Positions 8,087 to 16,656 of a DNA stretch of 64,000 nucleotides are shown here, piece after piece. Numbering within the stretch: position 1 is the stretch's first letter; each line of letters opens with the position of its first letter. The translations under genes were made by a program, and so were the position numbers. The stretch covers positions 96,861 to 160,860 of the forward strand of contig VGCD01000002.1 in assembly GCA_016870215.1 (NCBI GenBank), given 5' to 3'. The DNA is from Actinomycetota bacterium (GTDB lineage Bacteria > Actinomycetota > Acidimicrobiia > Acidimicrobiales > Ilumatobacteraceae). The notes under the pieces were generated by a model. The model saw only the letters and a list, made by a program, of their open reading frames with translations. It was not told the DNA's origin and ran no database searches.

Positions 8087-9783
8087 GAGATTGCTCCTGC
8101 GGGTAGGTAACTGACCCTGCCATTATCGACGAACTTCTGGTGCAATGAGTCCTTCAACTCAGAAGTGAATGGCTGGAGAGGTGCACCCGGGTCAACACGC
8201 CAGTAGAGGGGGTCATTGACCAGCCACGATTCAACACGAAGTGGCTGCTTGTTGACCTTGTTATTGGCGGTCAGCGGAATGTTCGATGCCACCCGCACGA
8301 ATCGCGGCGCCCATTTTGTGCCGAGGTCTTTCTGTTCCGCGAGGAACGAGTCGAAGGCAGCGGTATCAAACGACGTACCGGGCGTCAACTCCATGGCTGC
8401 CATTACTTGATCACCTGTGCGCGGATCAGGCACGGCGTACACGGCGACCATGACGACACCGGGGAAGCGACGCAAGATCTCTTCGATGGGGGCTGAAGCA
8501 AAATTCTCGCTGTCGACTCGTAACCAGTCTGCGTTGCGGCCGGCAAAGTAGAAGAAACCCGCAACGTCGCGGTAGCCGAGGTCGCCACTCCAGTACCAGC
8601 CACCACGCATGCGCGTCTCGGTGGCCTCCTTGTTGTTGTAGTAACCCTCGAATGTCTGGCCAGGTGTCTTGTTGACGAGCTCACCAATTGCTTCTGTGGG
8701 GTTGAGCAGCGCACCGTGTTGATCAAAGCGGGCGCGTTCACATTCTTCGCCTGTTTCGGAATGAACGACGGCAATTTCGTCGGCGGGGTTTCGTGGAAGG
8801 CCAAGAGATCCCGGCGGAGAATCGGGTGTCAAACCAATGACAACGCCGTTCTCGCTGCTTCCGTAGCTTTCGATGAGTTTGCAGTTGAACCGCTCTTCGA
8901 ATAGATTGCGGTCAAGAATGCTTGCTTCTGTTCCGAAGCCAGCGCGCAGGTTGTTCTTCGCATCAGCCTGTGTCTCGGGTTGCGCAAGAATGTATGCGAT
9001 GGTGCGACCGACATAGGTGAAGAAGGTCGCGTTGTGTTCGCGAATGTCGTCGAGGAACTTTGATGCAGAGAACTTTCGACGCAACACCACTGGTGCACCG
9101 AAGTGCAGCGCTGATGCCCACAGCGCCATGAGTGCATTGCCATGGAAAAGAGGCATTGGTGAATAACAGATGTCATCGCGAGAGACGCCAGTAATTTCAG
9201 ACGCACGAATGCCAGAGATGGCCATTCGTGCTGTACTGCACACCACGAGCTTCGGAGCACTCGTGCTCCCGCTGGTGAACAGCAAGAACAATGGTGCTGC
9301 CGGACTCGGGTCACTCTCGGGTGCTTGTACCGGGGTGTCAGCATGCTTTGCGAGCAGTGCACGATATTCCTCGGAGTCGACGTACAAGGTGGTGTGCACT
9401 GCGCCGAGATCGAGCCCTTCGAGCAGATGTCTGCTCTGGTTATCGGTGATGATGAGTTGACAATCCGCGTGCCTGATGTCTTTTGCAAGTTCGTCACCGC
9501 GACGAGTGGGGTTGACGCCAACGATTGTCCCTCCGGCAAACGCAGCGCCACCTGCGAGTAGTAAGTACTCGGGAGTGTTTTCGAGAAGCACTCCGATGTG
9601 GGGGATACCTGGGCGAAGTAACTCGCGTAGCATCGCACCACGTACGGCTGATTGCAGTGCGACCTCGTGCCAGGTGTAACGCTCGTCGTCGAGCACGTAG
9701 CCCATTCGGTCATCACCGAGTCGAGCACGCAATTGAGACGCGACTGTCGGTATGGATGACATATCGATTCCGTTCAACGCCAT
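8083..9783 (-). CDS. Acyl-CoA synthetase, FadD17-like (second copy)
   Basis: 566-residue adenylate-forming ligase, a clear paralogue of 1889-3547: both carry NPTRRG/NSTRRG, FSASKFLDDI/FSASQFMPDV, and AYILAQP/AYVLATP segments. The P-loop reads FTSGSTSAPKLVV, slightly degenerate at the TGxPKG half. YWSGDLGYRD and ANNKVNKQPL complete the motif set. ATG 9783 follows GGGGGAAATC; an in-frame ATG 21 bp later is the alternative. It begins the operon with the amidohydrolase and aldolase, overlapping the next gene by ATGA. Activation of a carboxylic acid to its CoA ester is expected; the P-loop change may signal altered substrate or rate. Confidence 0.87.
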   Translation of the reverse strand: MALNGIDMSSIPTVASQLRARLGDDRMGYVLDDERYTWHEVALQSAVRGAMLRELLRPGIPHIGVLLENTPEYLLLAGGAAFAGGTIVGVNPTRRGDELAKDIRHADCQLIITDNQSRHLLEGLDLGAVHTTLYVDSEEYRALLAKHADTPVQAPESDPSPAAPLFLLFTSGSTSAPKLVVCSTARMAISGIRASEITGVSRDDICYSPMPLFHGNALMALWASALHFGAPVVLRRKFSASKFLDDIREHNATFFTYVGRTIAYILAQPETQADAKNNLRAGFGTEASILDRNLFEERFNCKLIESYGSSENGVVIGLTPDSPPGSLGLPRNPADEIAVVHSETGEECERARFDQHGALLNPTEAIGELVNKTPGQTFEGYYNNKEATETRMRGGWYWSGDLGYRDVAGFFYFAGRNADWLRVDSENFASAPIEEILRRFPGVVMVAVYAVPDPRTGDQVMAAMELTPGTSFDTAAFDSFLAEQKDLGTKWAPRFVRVASNIPLTANNKVNKQPLRVESWLVNDPLYWRVDPGAPLQPFTSELKDSLHQKFVDNGRVSYLPAGAIS

Positions 9784-9805
9784 GTTTGATTTCCCCCGTG
9801 GTGTG

Positions 9806-9819
9806 AGCGATTGCTCGCT
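9806..9819 (-). terminator. Weak stem-loop after cyclase gene
   Basis: AGCGA and TCGCT pair around a TTGC loop directly after the stop of the cyclase gene and before the ligase ATG. There is no T-tract. It may be a weak terminator, processing site, or chance. Confidence 0.25.
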
Positions 9820-9820
9820 G

Positions 9821-10753
9821 CTACTTGATCGCCACCGGATTGACCATCGACCCTGTTCCGCGGGTGATGGGCTCTGGTGAAGCGTTCAACAAGAAATGGT
9901 ATCGCCCGTCGCTGGCGCAATCCGCGGCGAGTTCCTCGAGGTTCCAGTTTTGGCCCTGGATCATGCCCATATGCACAAGATGGAGAAAGTGCACGGGTAG
10001 CCAGGCGTCTTTGCTCTCGCAAGGGAACACTTCAAAGATGAGATTGTCCAACGCCAGTGCGGCGACGCTGTGGCGATGCATCCATTCCGCTGCATGGATG
10101 CCGGGGCCCGGCGCAGTGATGGCGTAGTTCAGTTTGTCGCCACTCAGGAACACCTTCATGTGCCCGGTGCGTAACAAGATGATGTCACCCGGTTCGATGG
10201 TGAGACCAGTGAGCGCCAACGCGGCATCAAGGTCTTCTGGGCCAATCGCGTGTCCACCGGGAAGTTGGTCGACACCGCGAGCACGAGCAACGTCAAGCAA
10301 GATTCCACGGCTAACAATCGTGGGAATCACATCGATGCCACACAACGCGGCACCTTCAGAGGTGATTGCTGATGCCGGATGACCGTTGTACAGTCGACCA
10401 TCGAGGCTCGCATGTGACAGCGCATCCCAGTGTGTGCAGGCTTGCACACCCATCGTGATGGCATCGTCGCTCCAGCATCCTGTGCTTCCGGGTTGTGATG
10501 GCTCATTGACCATCACCATCGTGTGCACCGGGTTGTCACGACCCTTGACGAATCCCATTTGCGGGCCTTTCTCATCGAGTGGAAGACCGAGTGCGAACGC
10601 TCGTCCGGTGCGCACCGAGCTCACACCGCGCAGACGCGCAGCTTCATCAATGAAGTTCAGCGTTCCCAACTGATCGTCGCTTCCCCAGCGTCCCCAGTTG
10701 TTGACTCTCTTGGCTATCGCCTCGACATGATCAGGAAGCGGCACCCCCGTCAC
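9821..10753 (-). CDS. Cyclase family protein (kynurenine formamidase-like metal hydrolase)
   Basis: 310-residue protein of the PF04199-type cyclase family. THWDALSHASLDGRLYNG (about 107-124) is the family HxxDxxxH metal site. WGSDDQLGTLNF near the N-terminus is also characteristic of the large-length subgroup found beside catabolic genes. GTG 10753 is used; it lies 12 bp after the stop of the amidohydrolase. Members hydrolyse amides, lactones or isatin-like rings in a metal-dependent way. Pairing with an amidohydrolase here suggests ring-opening or hydrolysis of an activated intermediate, but this is only context. Confidence 0.82.
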   Translation of the reverse strand: MTGVPLPDHVEAIAKRVNNWGRWGSDDQLGTLNFIDEAARLRGVSSVRTGRAFALGLPLDEKGPQMGFVKGRDNPVHTMVMVNEPSQPGSTGCWSDDAITMGVQACTHWDALSHASLDGRLYNGHPASAITSEGAALCGIDVIPTIVSRGILLDVARARGVDQLPGGHAIGPEDLDAALALTGLTIEPGDIILLRTGHMKVFLSGDKLNYAITAPGPGIHAAEWMHRHSVAALALDNLIFEVFPCESKDAWLPVHFLHLVHMGMIQGQNWNLEELAADCASDGRYHFLLNASPEPITRGTGSMVNPVAIK

Positions 10754-10765
10754 CGCACTCTCTGA

Positions 10766-12019
10766 CTACGGCTTGCGCCAACGACCCGTCACCGGGTCGA
10801 GGTTTAACATCTTGATGGCATTGCCACGCGCGAGCTTGTACACCAACTCATCGGAGAGATCCTGCACTTGCTCTTCGAAGATCTTCTTGGTGAAAGGCCA
10901 CGTGCTGTCTGTGTGCGGGTAGTCCGTCTCGAACGTCACGTTGTCTTCACCGATGCGGTGCAAGCTCTCGAGACCGTGACGGTCGCGGTAGAAGCAGCCG
11001 TAGATCTGACGATGCCAGTAGGTGCTCGGCGGTTCCGGGATGACTCCCTTGACGCCACCCCATGCACGGTGCTCGTGCCACACGTCATCGGCACGCTCGA
11101 GAATGTAGGGCACCCAGCCGATTTGGCCTTCGCTATATGCCAACTTCAACTTCGGATGGCGCACGAGTACACCACTGAAGAGGAAGTCAGAAAGTGAACT
11201 CATGGCGTTGCCGAAACTGAGCGTGGCGGCAACTGCCGGCGGGGCATCTGACGATGTCGCTGGCATTTGGCTCGAAGAACCGATGTGCATGCAGATGATC
11301 GTGTTGGTCTCTTCGCATGCTTCAAAGAAAGGTTCCCAATAGCCGCTGTGCAGCGTGGGCAGGCCGAGCTTCGCAGTGATTTCCGAGAAGGCGACTGCAG
11401 TCGCGCCGCGTGCGGCGTTCTTACGAATTTCCTCGACAGCCAATTGAACATCCCACAACGGAATGAGTGGCAGTGGAATGAGGCGTCCGTCAGAGTCGCC
11501 ACACCATTCCTCGATCATCCAGTCGTTGTACGCGCGAACACATGCGAGTGCGAGGTCTTTGTCCTTGCGCTCGGCGAATGTCTGGCCACAAAAACGCGGC
11601 ATCGTGGGGAAGCACAAAGAACCTTCGACGTGGTCGGCATCCATGTCTTTCAGACGTTCCTTCGGGTCGTAACAACCAGGACGCATCTCGTCGTATGTGA
11701 TGGGCGACAGCGTCATGTCGTCACGTTCGAAACCGACAGCAGCCACATGGCGCTTGTGTGGCTGAACGAGATCTTCGTAGAACCAGGTGTCGGCCTTGGG
11801 CTTCGAGTCATCCCACTCGATGTCGTACTGCGTGCCGCCCTTGTAGACCATCGCGCCGATACCGCGACGCTCGACTCGCGGAACATCGGGGTGGTTGCGG
11901 AACTTCGGATCAATCCAGCGCTCGAAAATATGCGGTGGTTCAACGACGTGATCGTCGACGCTGATGATTTTTGGAATCTCGCGTCCACTTGTTCTGTCGC
12001 TTGCGGTATTCTCAGCCAT
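10766..12019 (-). CDS. Amidohydrolase family protein (ACMSD-like)
   Basis: 417-residue amidohydrolase-2 protein related to those at 6881 and 26318. It shows SVDDHVVEPPHIFERW near residue 20, ICMHIGSSSQMP in mid-barrel, and FETDYPHTDSTWPFTKK near the C-terminus. As in its relatives the strand-1 His-x-His is reduced to one His. AAAGGGA precedes ATG 12019. The 120-bp gap upstream contains a degenerate copy of the 21-bp palindrome found at two other operons. It is followed in the same direction by a cyclase gene. Metal-dependent hydrolysis or decarboxylation of a CoA-pathway intermediate is the likely role. Confidence 0.87.
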   Translation of the reverse strand: MAENTASDRTSGREIPKIISVDDHVVEPPHIFERWIDPKFRNHPDVPRVERRGIGAMVYKGGTQYDIEWDDSKPKADTWFYEDLVQPHKRHVAAVGFERDDMTLSPITYDEMRPGCYDPKERLKDMDADHVEGSLCFPTMPRFCGQTFAERKDKDLALACVRAYNDWMIEEWCGDSDGRLIPLPLIPLWDVQLAVEEIRKNAARGATAVAFSEITAKLGLPTLHSGYWEPFFEACEETNTIICMHIGSSSQMPATSSDAPPAVAATLSFGNAMSSLSDFLFSGVLVRHPKLKLAYSEGQIGWVPYILERADDVWHEHRAWGGVKGVIPEPPSTYWHRQIYGCFYRDRHGLESLHRIGEDNVTFETDYPHTDSTWPFTKKIFEEQVQDLSDELVYKLARGNAIKMLNLDPVTGRWRKP

Positions 12020-12078
12020 GACTATCCCTTTGCGTTAACCACATCCACCGAATCATCGGAAATACGCGTGGTTGATCC

Positions 12079-12099
12079 TTTCTGACACGGTATCAAAAA
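12079..12099. promoter_or_regulatory. Degenerate copy of the 21-bp palindromic operator
   Basis: Outer half-sites TTTCTGAC and TCAAAAA match the arms of the palindromes at 17858 and 27547 at the same spacing (14 of 21 positions overall), but the centre differs. It lies 60 bp upstream of the amidohydrolase start at 12019. This may be a low-affinity site for the same TetR regulator, or chance. Confidence 0.35.
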
Positions 12100-12125
12100 C
12101 TTTTCTCGACCCGCTAGGGGAGGTG

Positions 12126-12159
12126 GCAACTACGTGCCCGCTACTTCGGTAGTTGCGGG
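12126..12159 (-). terminator. Stem-loop with UUCG tetraloop
   Basis: CTAC-TTCG-GTAG forms a perfect stem closed by the very stable C(UUCG)G tetraloop. It is extended by CCCG/CGGG past a 3-nt bulge, and a competing outer pairing GCAACTAC/GTAGTTGC exists. It spans the stop codon of the LLM gene at 12141. There is no T-run; a structure-dependent stop or mRNA 3'-end stabiliser is likely. Confidence 0.5.
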
Positions 12160-13067
12160 AGGATCTCGGCCCCCCATTTCGCGACGTTCTCTGCGAATTG
12201 AACAGGGTGTTCGCCCGCCACATTGACCACCAGCACTGTGACCCCTGCCTTAGCCAGTTGGTGTGCCTCGTCGATGACGGCTTGGGGTGAAGCGTTTTGG
12301 TCTCCGAAATGGGTCTGTTGTGCCGGAAGCATTGCAATGTCAAAACTCGAGATGTCTCGGCCGGCCGCGGTGAGCAATTCGTGCAACCGTTCGATACGCA
12401 CTCGCAAGTCGTCAACTGATTCCATGCCTGGAGTACCGAGAAATTTTGCGCTGGACTTCGGCGACGGCATTGGTGCCCAACCGTTGGCAAAACGAACTGC
12501 GCGTTCGATGGCCTTCATCGAGTTGCCTCCAACCCAAATTGGCGGATGCGGCCGCTGCGTTGGTGCTGGCTGCACGATGATGTTTTTCGCTGCGAAGTCG
12601 ATGCCTTGATGGTCGAATGGTTCGCCTGACCATGCTTTGATCATCGTGTCGAGAGCATCGTCACAGCGTGCAGCGCGGTCATCAAACGGAACGCCGAGTG
12701 CGGCAAACTCGGGCTGTAAGTACCCGGCACCGACACCCAAGATGAGGCGTCCGCCTGACAACACATCAAGACTTGCAACACTCTTTGCTGCAAGTAACGG
12801 ATTGCGATACGGCAACACCATCAAGTTGGTGTGCACCTTCACGCGTGATGTACTTGCGGCCGCAAAGCTGAGCGCCACGAATGGGTCAAGCGTGGGGTGG
12901 CCCCCATGGGTCAGCCACTTGGCGTCAGGGGCAGGGTGATCGGTGGCAAACACTGCGTCAAACCCCGCGCTCTCTGCGGCGCGCGCGGTCAGTGAGATGC
13001 CCGCTCCAGACACGAATTGACCACTCGGATCGGGTCTGTCGATCGGTAGGCCTACGGAGACGCGCAC
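12141..13067 (-). CDS. LLM-class flavin-dependent oxidoreductase
   Basis: Luciferase-like barrel of 308 residues if it starts at GTG 13067 (VRVSVGLPIDRPD, the first strand); an in-frame GTG at 13097 would add ten residues. STSRVKVHTNLMVLPYRNPLLAAKSVASLDVLSGGRLILGVG carries the strong family pattern (quoted in part: LDVLSGGRLILGVGAG). PHPPIWVGGNSMKAIERA is the later substrate-side loop. These enzymes usually depend on F420 or FMN. The gene stands alone or leads the cyclase/amidohydrolase genes, separated from them by a stem-loop, and faces an SDR gene across a short divergent region. Confidence 0.85.
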   Translation of the reverse strand: MRVSVGLPIDRPDPSGQFVSGAGISLTARAAESAGFDAVFATDHPAPDAKWLTHGGHPTLDPFVALSFAAASTSRVKVHTNLMVLPYRNPLLAAKSVASLDVLSGGRLILGVGAGYLQPEFAALGVPFDDRAARCDDALDTMIKAWSGEPFDHQGIDFAAKNIIVQPAPTQRPHPPIWVGGNSMKAIERAVRFANGWAPMPSPKSSAKFLGTPGMESVDDLRVRIERLHELLTAAGRDISSFDIAMLPAQQTHFGDQNASPQAVIDEAHQLAKAGVTVLVVNVAGEHPVQFAENVAKWGAEILPQLPK

Positions 13068-13149
13068 GTGCTCACTATAGAGTCGTGCTTCGTGCACCGA
13101 GCCATGGCGCCGTTCGCACGCAGTTGTCGACTACCGAAAGGACATCACC

Positions 13150-14043
13150 ATGGGAGCACTTGACGGAAAAGTTGCCATTGTTACCGGAGCCGGTCAGGGC
13201 GTGGGGCGATGCCACGCCGAGTTGCTCGCCGAAGAAGGCGCGACAGTTGTCGTCAATGATGTAACAGATGCTGCCGACGACGTGGTCGCAGCCATCACAG
13301 CATCTGGTGGCAAGGCATCGGCATTCAAGGGCAGTGTCGCAAATTGGGCAGACGCCGAAGAGTTGGTGAATGGGACCATCGCAAAATACGGAGACCTCGA
13401 CATTCTCGTAAACAACGCTGGAATTCTGCGCGATGCGATGGTGTTCTCGATGACTGAAGAGCAGTGGGACATCGTCATCGACGTGCACCTCAAGGGACAC
13501 TTTGCATGTTCACATTTCGCGGCGATGCATTGGCGAAATGCCGCCAAAGCAGCAGGCGAAGGTGGAGTATTGAAGCGCCGCAAGATTGTCAACACATCGA
13601 GCGAGTCGGGCCTCTTTGGCGGAACGGCCCAAAGCAATTACGGCAGTGCAAAAGGTGGCATCATCACGATGACCGTCATTCATGCACGCGAGCTCGGCAA
13701 GTACGGCGTGGATGTCAATTGCATCGCGCCGCGGGCACGCACTCCGATGACTGAGGGCAGCCCGATGTTTGCCAAACCTGAGTCTGGTTTTGATCGTTAT
13801 GACCCGGCGCATATCTCGCCCATGGTCGGCTGGTTGAGCGCACCCGCATCTGACGGAGTGAATGGTCAGGTCTTCATTGTCACCGGTGAAGAGATTCACC
13901 GCATTCAGCAGCACATCGTCGCCACATCGATTCGTGCAGGGCAGCAGCGTTGGACGCTCGATGGAATCACAGCGAACAAGGACCAACTGTTTGCTGGCAT
14001 GACATCAACCGACGTGGCGCCATTCGGCAGTTTGGCGATGTAA
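13150..14043 (+). CDS. SDR oxidoreductase, 3-hydroxyacyl-CoA dehydrogenase-like (HSD17B4 type)
   Basis: 297-residue SDR. TGAGQGVG at 12-19 is the cofactor loop, NNAG at about 88-91, serines near 150, and Tyr164-x3-Lys168 (YGSAK) the catalytic pair. The early acidic end of strand 2 (VVNDV) points to NAD+. Length near 300 and the C-terminal extension (TGEEIHRIQQHIVATSI) match the branch related to the dehydrogenase domain of peroxisomal multifunctional enzyme 2, which oxidises 3-hydroxyacyl-CoAs. GAAAGGACATCACC gives the ribosome site. It is monocistronic, facing the TetR operon tail-to-tail across a strong hairpin. Confidence 0.86.
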   Translation: MGALDGKVAIVTGAGQGVGRCHAELLAEEGATVVVNDVTDAADDVVAAITASGGKASAFKGSVANWADAEELVNGTIAKYGDLDILVNNAGILRDAMVFSMTEEQWDIVIDVHLKGHFACSHFAAMHWRNAAKAAGEGGVLKRRKIVNTSSESGLFGGTAQSNYGSAKGGIITMTVIHARELGKYGVDVNCIAPRARTPMTEGSPMFAKPESGFDRYDPAHISPMVGWLSAPASDGVNGQVFIVTGEEIHRIQQHIVATSIRAGQQRWTLDGITANKDQLFAGMTSTDVAPFGSLAM

Positions 14044-14046
14044 CGA

Positions 14047-14069
14047 TGTGTCGCTCACACGGCGACACA
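14047..14069. terminator. Bidirectional stem-loop between convergent genes
   Basis: TGTGTCGC and GCGACACA form a perfect 8-bp stem around TCACACG. It begins 4 bp after the SDR stop and lies 16 bp before the stop of the convergent TetR gene, so it can serve both strands. No T-tract, as is common in high-GC bacteria. Confidence 0.65.
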
Positions 14070-14084
14070 CGAGAAGATTGATCG

Positions 14085-14723
14085 TTACCAGGCTTCGCCG
14101 GTGACTGTTTGAAAAATCAGAATTGCCAGCGTGCGCTTCATGTCGTCCTGCGACACTCCGCGTTGTTCGAAGATGTCGATGTATGACACCAGTCGCTCGA
14201 GAATGGCAAGAATCGCACTCGCTGTTGCATACGGGCTGAGCTCTTTTGAGATGCGGCCTGACTTCTGGTTTGCTTCGATCTTGGCAACCAATGCGTCGAG
14301 GAATGGCTTTAGTGCGCGTCCACGAGCGCGACGAAACGCATCGTCTCCTTCTTCTGCCTGAAGATTTCGTACCCGAAGAATTGCCGAGTGACCCATCCAG
14401 TGTTCGATGAACGCGCTCGCGAAGTGGAGGGCATATTGCTTGCCAGTGGCCCCAGTCCAGTCGTGTTCAAGATGGGCAATCATCGGCTCTGCTTCTTCGC
14501 CAGCTTGACGGGCAAGCTGAAGCACTGCGTCGGACACGTCTGAGAAATATTGGTAGAACGTCGCTGGCGATGTGCGGGCCTCGCGCGTCACATCGATGAC
14601 TTTGAGGTCGAGCGCGCTTCGCTTTTCAAGCAACTTTGCGGTGGCATCGAGCAAGCGCGTGCGAGTTTGCGTCGCACGTGTACCGATCACACGACCGTCG
14701 GTTGCTTGCACCTTGGTTCTCAT
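14085..14723 (-). CDS. TetR/AcrR-family transcriptional regulator
   Basis: 212-residue regulator. Residues ~18-62 form the N-terminal helix-turn-helix (VTREARTSPATFYQYFSDVSDAV), with the recognition helix around TSPATFYQYF. The C-terminal ligand domain is divergent. It is the last gene of a minus operon with an SDR and two acyl-CoA dehydrogenases, 22 bp after the SDR stop. The first gene of that operon is preceded by a 21-bp palindrome overlapping the promoter, which makes autoregulation likely. A near-identical palindrome at 27547 suggests it also controls the 27.5-18.9 kb operon. The ligand is presumably an acyl-CoA intermediate; this is inferred from context. Confidence 0.88.
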   Translation of the reverse strand: MRTKVQATDGRVIGTRATQTRTRLLDATAKLLEKRSALDLKVIDVTREARTSPATFYQYFSDVSDAVLQLARQAGEEAEPMIAHLEHDWTGATGKQYALHFASAFIEHWMGHSAILRVRNLQAEEGDDAFRRARGRALKPFLDALVAKIEANQKSGRISKELSPYATASAILAILERLVSYIDIFEQRGVSQDDMKRTLAILIFQTVTGEAW

Positions 14724-14745
14724 AGGAAAGTTTCAAGAAGGTTTC

Positions 14746-15648
14746 TCAGGAAGCCCCGTACACCGCAGCTGGTGCTGGGGATGTGCTCAGCAGGTCGGCA
14801 ACAACGGACGTGATTTCTTCCGGTTCGTAACGAGCACCCTTGTCAAACGACACGCCGTGCTGCCATCCATCGCACAAGTTCAGTTCGCCGCCGGCTATTT
14901 CGAAGGCACGTCCACTGACGGTGCATGCGGAACTTCCGAGCCATACGACGAGTGGGGAGATGTTCTCTGGCGCCATCTTGTCGAAACCGCTGTCGGGTTT
15001 CTTCATCATGTCGGCGAATGCTTCTTCAGTCATGCGGCTACGTGCCGACGGTGCGATGGTGTTTGCTAGGACGTCATATCGTGCCAACTCAGCGGCGGCG
15101 ACAATTGTGAATGCAGCAATACCGGCCTTTGCCGATGAGTAATTCGCCTGTGACACACTGCCGAACAGTCCTGCACCCGATGACGTGGTGACGATACGAG
15201 CCTCGCGGGCGCGACCGGCCTTGTGCTCTTCGCGCCAGTAGCCAATTGCATGGCGAACAGGGCAGAAAGTTCCTCGAAGGTGAACCTTCATGACCGCATC
15301 CCACTCGTCGACGCTCATGTTGACGAGCATGCGATCTCGAACAATGCCGGCGTTGCACACCAAAGTGTCGAGGCCTCCGAAATGATCGACGGCCTGCTTG
15401 ATCATGTTGCCAGCGCCATCCCAGTCGCTCACATCGTCGCTATTGACAATCGCTTGACCGCCTGCAGCGATAATGTCGTTGACGGTTTCCTGCGCAGGGC
15501 TGAGGTCAGCACCTTCACCTGCGAGTGATGCGCCGACGTCGTTGACGACGACCTTGGCACCTGCCGCGGCAAATGCCAACGCATGTGCGCGGCCGATACC
15601 TCGTCCGGCGCCCGTGATGATGACTACTCGTCCGTCACAGATTCCCAT
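14746..15648 (-). CDS. SDR oxidoreductase, hydroxyacyl-CoA/hydroxysteroid dehydrogenase-like
   Basis: 300-residue SDR starting at ATG 15648, chosen because GGAGGG lies 7 bp upstream and the Rossmann fold begins at once (MGICDGRVVIITGAGRGIG); an in-frame ATG at 15681 lacks this. TGAGRGIG at 12-19, CNAG near 98-101, and Tyr170-x3-Lys174 (YSSAK) form the expected sites. The 300-residue length and SPLVVWLGS segment match the HSD17B4-like SDRs near steroid genes in mycobacteria (Rv3548c-like, from memory). It sits between the acyl-CoA dehydrogenase pair and the TetR gene, consistent with a beta-oxidation 3-hydroxyacyl-CoA step. Confidence 0.86.
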   Translation of the reverse strand: MGICDGRVVIITGAGRGIGRAHALAFAAAGAKVVVNDVGASLAGEGADLSPAQETVNDIIAAGGQAIVNSDDVSDWDGAGNMIKQAVDHFGGLDTLVCNAGIVRDRMLVNMSVDEWDAVMKVHLRGTFCPVRHAIGYWREEHKAGRAREARIVTTSSGAGLFGSVSQANYSSAKAGIAAFTIVAAAELARYDVLANTIAPSARSRMTEEAFADMMKKPDSGFDKMAPENISPLVVWLGSSACTVSGRAFEIAGGELNLCDGWQHGVSFDKGARYEPEEITSVVADLLSTSPAPAAVYGAS

Positions 15649-15678
15649 GTTGTCCCTCCAATTGTTTTCGAATGACGT

Positions 15679-15693
15679 CACCGATTGCCGGTG
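15679..15693 (-). terminator. Small intra-operon stem-loop
   Basis: CACCG and CGGTG pair around ATTGC just after the acyl-CoA dehydrogenase stop and before the SDR ribosome site. With a 5-bp stem and no T-tract it is more likely a processing or attenuation element than a full terminator. Confidence 0.3.
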
Positions 15694-15698
15694 GCTAA

Positions 15699-16655
15699 TT
15701 ACATCGCAGCTGCGATGGCATCGGCGTGTATGTCGCTATTGCCAAAGTGGGTGTCAAGCACTGTCGCACGTTTCCAGAAGCGTTGTGCATTCACTTCCCA
15801 TGTGAAACCCATGCCGCCGTGCAACTGAATGCCGGTCTTTCCACAAAAAATCGCAGCATCACCCGCGAGCATCTTTGCGACTCGCACAGAGTGTTCAGCA
15901 TCGTCTTCGCCCTTGCCTTCAAGGTTCGCCGCTGCTGCGTACATCGCCGAGCGAGCGACTTCAGCGCGAGTCAACATGTCGGCACACATGTGTTTGACAG
16001 CCTGGAATTGACCGATGGGACGGCCGAATTGCTCGCGACCCTTGGCGTATTCGACAGCGAGGTCAATCGCGGCAAATGACACGCCCACTTGCATTGCTGC
16101 TGTCAAGAGAGTGCCTTCCAGACGAAACGCACGTGCGTCGGCGCCACTAAGAACCGTGTCGCCGCCTGCGGTGACGGCATGTGCAAGTCGCAATGGCGTC
16201 AGTGGTTCGACCGGGCGTTCGACGGCGTCGGTTGGCAACGCGTCAGGAGCCATGCGGCGTACGCCATTGCCGTCGAGCAACAGCAACACATCGAGATCGT
16301 CTGCATGTTCGATGACGGTGACTGGCTCGGCCACTTCTGCGAGACCAATAATGGACGCACCTGACGCTGCGGCTGTGTCGGAGAGGTGAGTGGCCGCGAG
16401 ATAAGTGGCAACGAGAGGCCCCGGCACGAGTGCTCGTCCGAGTTCTTCGAACACCAGTGCAGCATCGCTGATGCCAAAGCCGTCATGTCGCAACGAGAAC
16501 ACGCCCATCTCGGCGATGTCTTTCCAAGCACTTCGGTCGATGCGGCCACCGGTGGCCTCGATGTCATGAAGTGTTTCGAATGGGAAGCGTCCTTGGCAGA
16601 ACGTGCGCACACCTTCTTGGAGTGCTGTTTGATCATCGGTGGGCCAAAAGTCCAT
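15699..16655 (-). CDS. Acyl-CoA dehydrogenase, small subunit type
   Basis: 318-residue acyl-CoA dehydrogenase starting at ATG 16655 (MDFWPTDDQ); the frame extends 27 codons further without homology. It is shorter than a standard subunit of ~380 because the middle beta domain is reduced. REQFGRPIGQFQAVKH (FAD-side helix) and QLHGGMGFTWE near the C-terminus are clear. It starts one base before the stop of the larger partner, so the pair is translationally coupled. Such short/long pairs form alpha2-beta2 heterotetramers in mycobacterial steroid catabolism (FadE26-FadE27, FadE28-FadE29), in which the two subunits share FAD sites. This is the likely arrangement here. Confidence 0.87.
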   Translation of the reverse strand: MDFWPTDDQTALQEGVRTFCQGRFPFETLHDIEATGGRIDRSAWKDIAEMGVFSLRHDGFGISDAALVFEELGRALVPGPLVATYLAATHLSDTAAASGASIIGLAEVAEPVTVIEHADDLDVLLLLDGNGVRRMAPDALPTDAVERPVEPLTPLRLAHAVTAGGDTVLSGADARAFRLEGTLLTAAMQVGVSFAAIDLAVEYAKGREQFGRPIGQFQAVKHMCADMLTRAEVARSAMYAAAANLEGKGEDDAEHSVRVAKMLAGDAAIFCGKTGIQLHGGMGFTWEVNAQRFWKRATVLDTHFGNSDIHADAIAAAM

Positions 16656-16656
16656 G

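Noticed and set aside
8829..9728. 299-codon frame antisense-offset within the FadD17-like ligase
   Set aside because: Same strand, different frame from a ligase with all motifs; composition is Ser/Cys/His-rich as in shadow frames.
11267..12085. 272-codon plus-strand frame opposite the 10766-12019 amidohydrolase
   Set aside because: It is antisense to a well-supported family member, has no recognisable domain and no ribosome site; long shadow frames are common in this composition.
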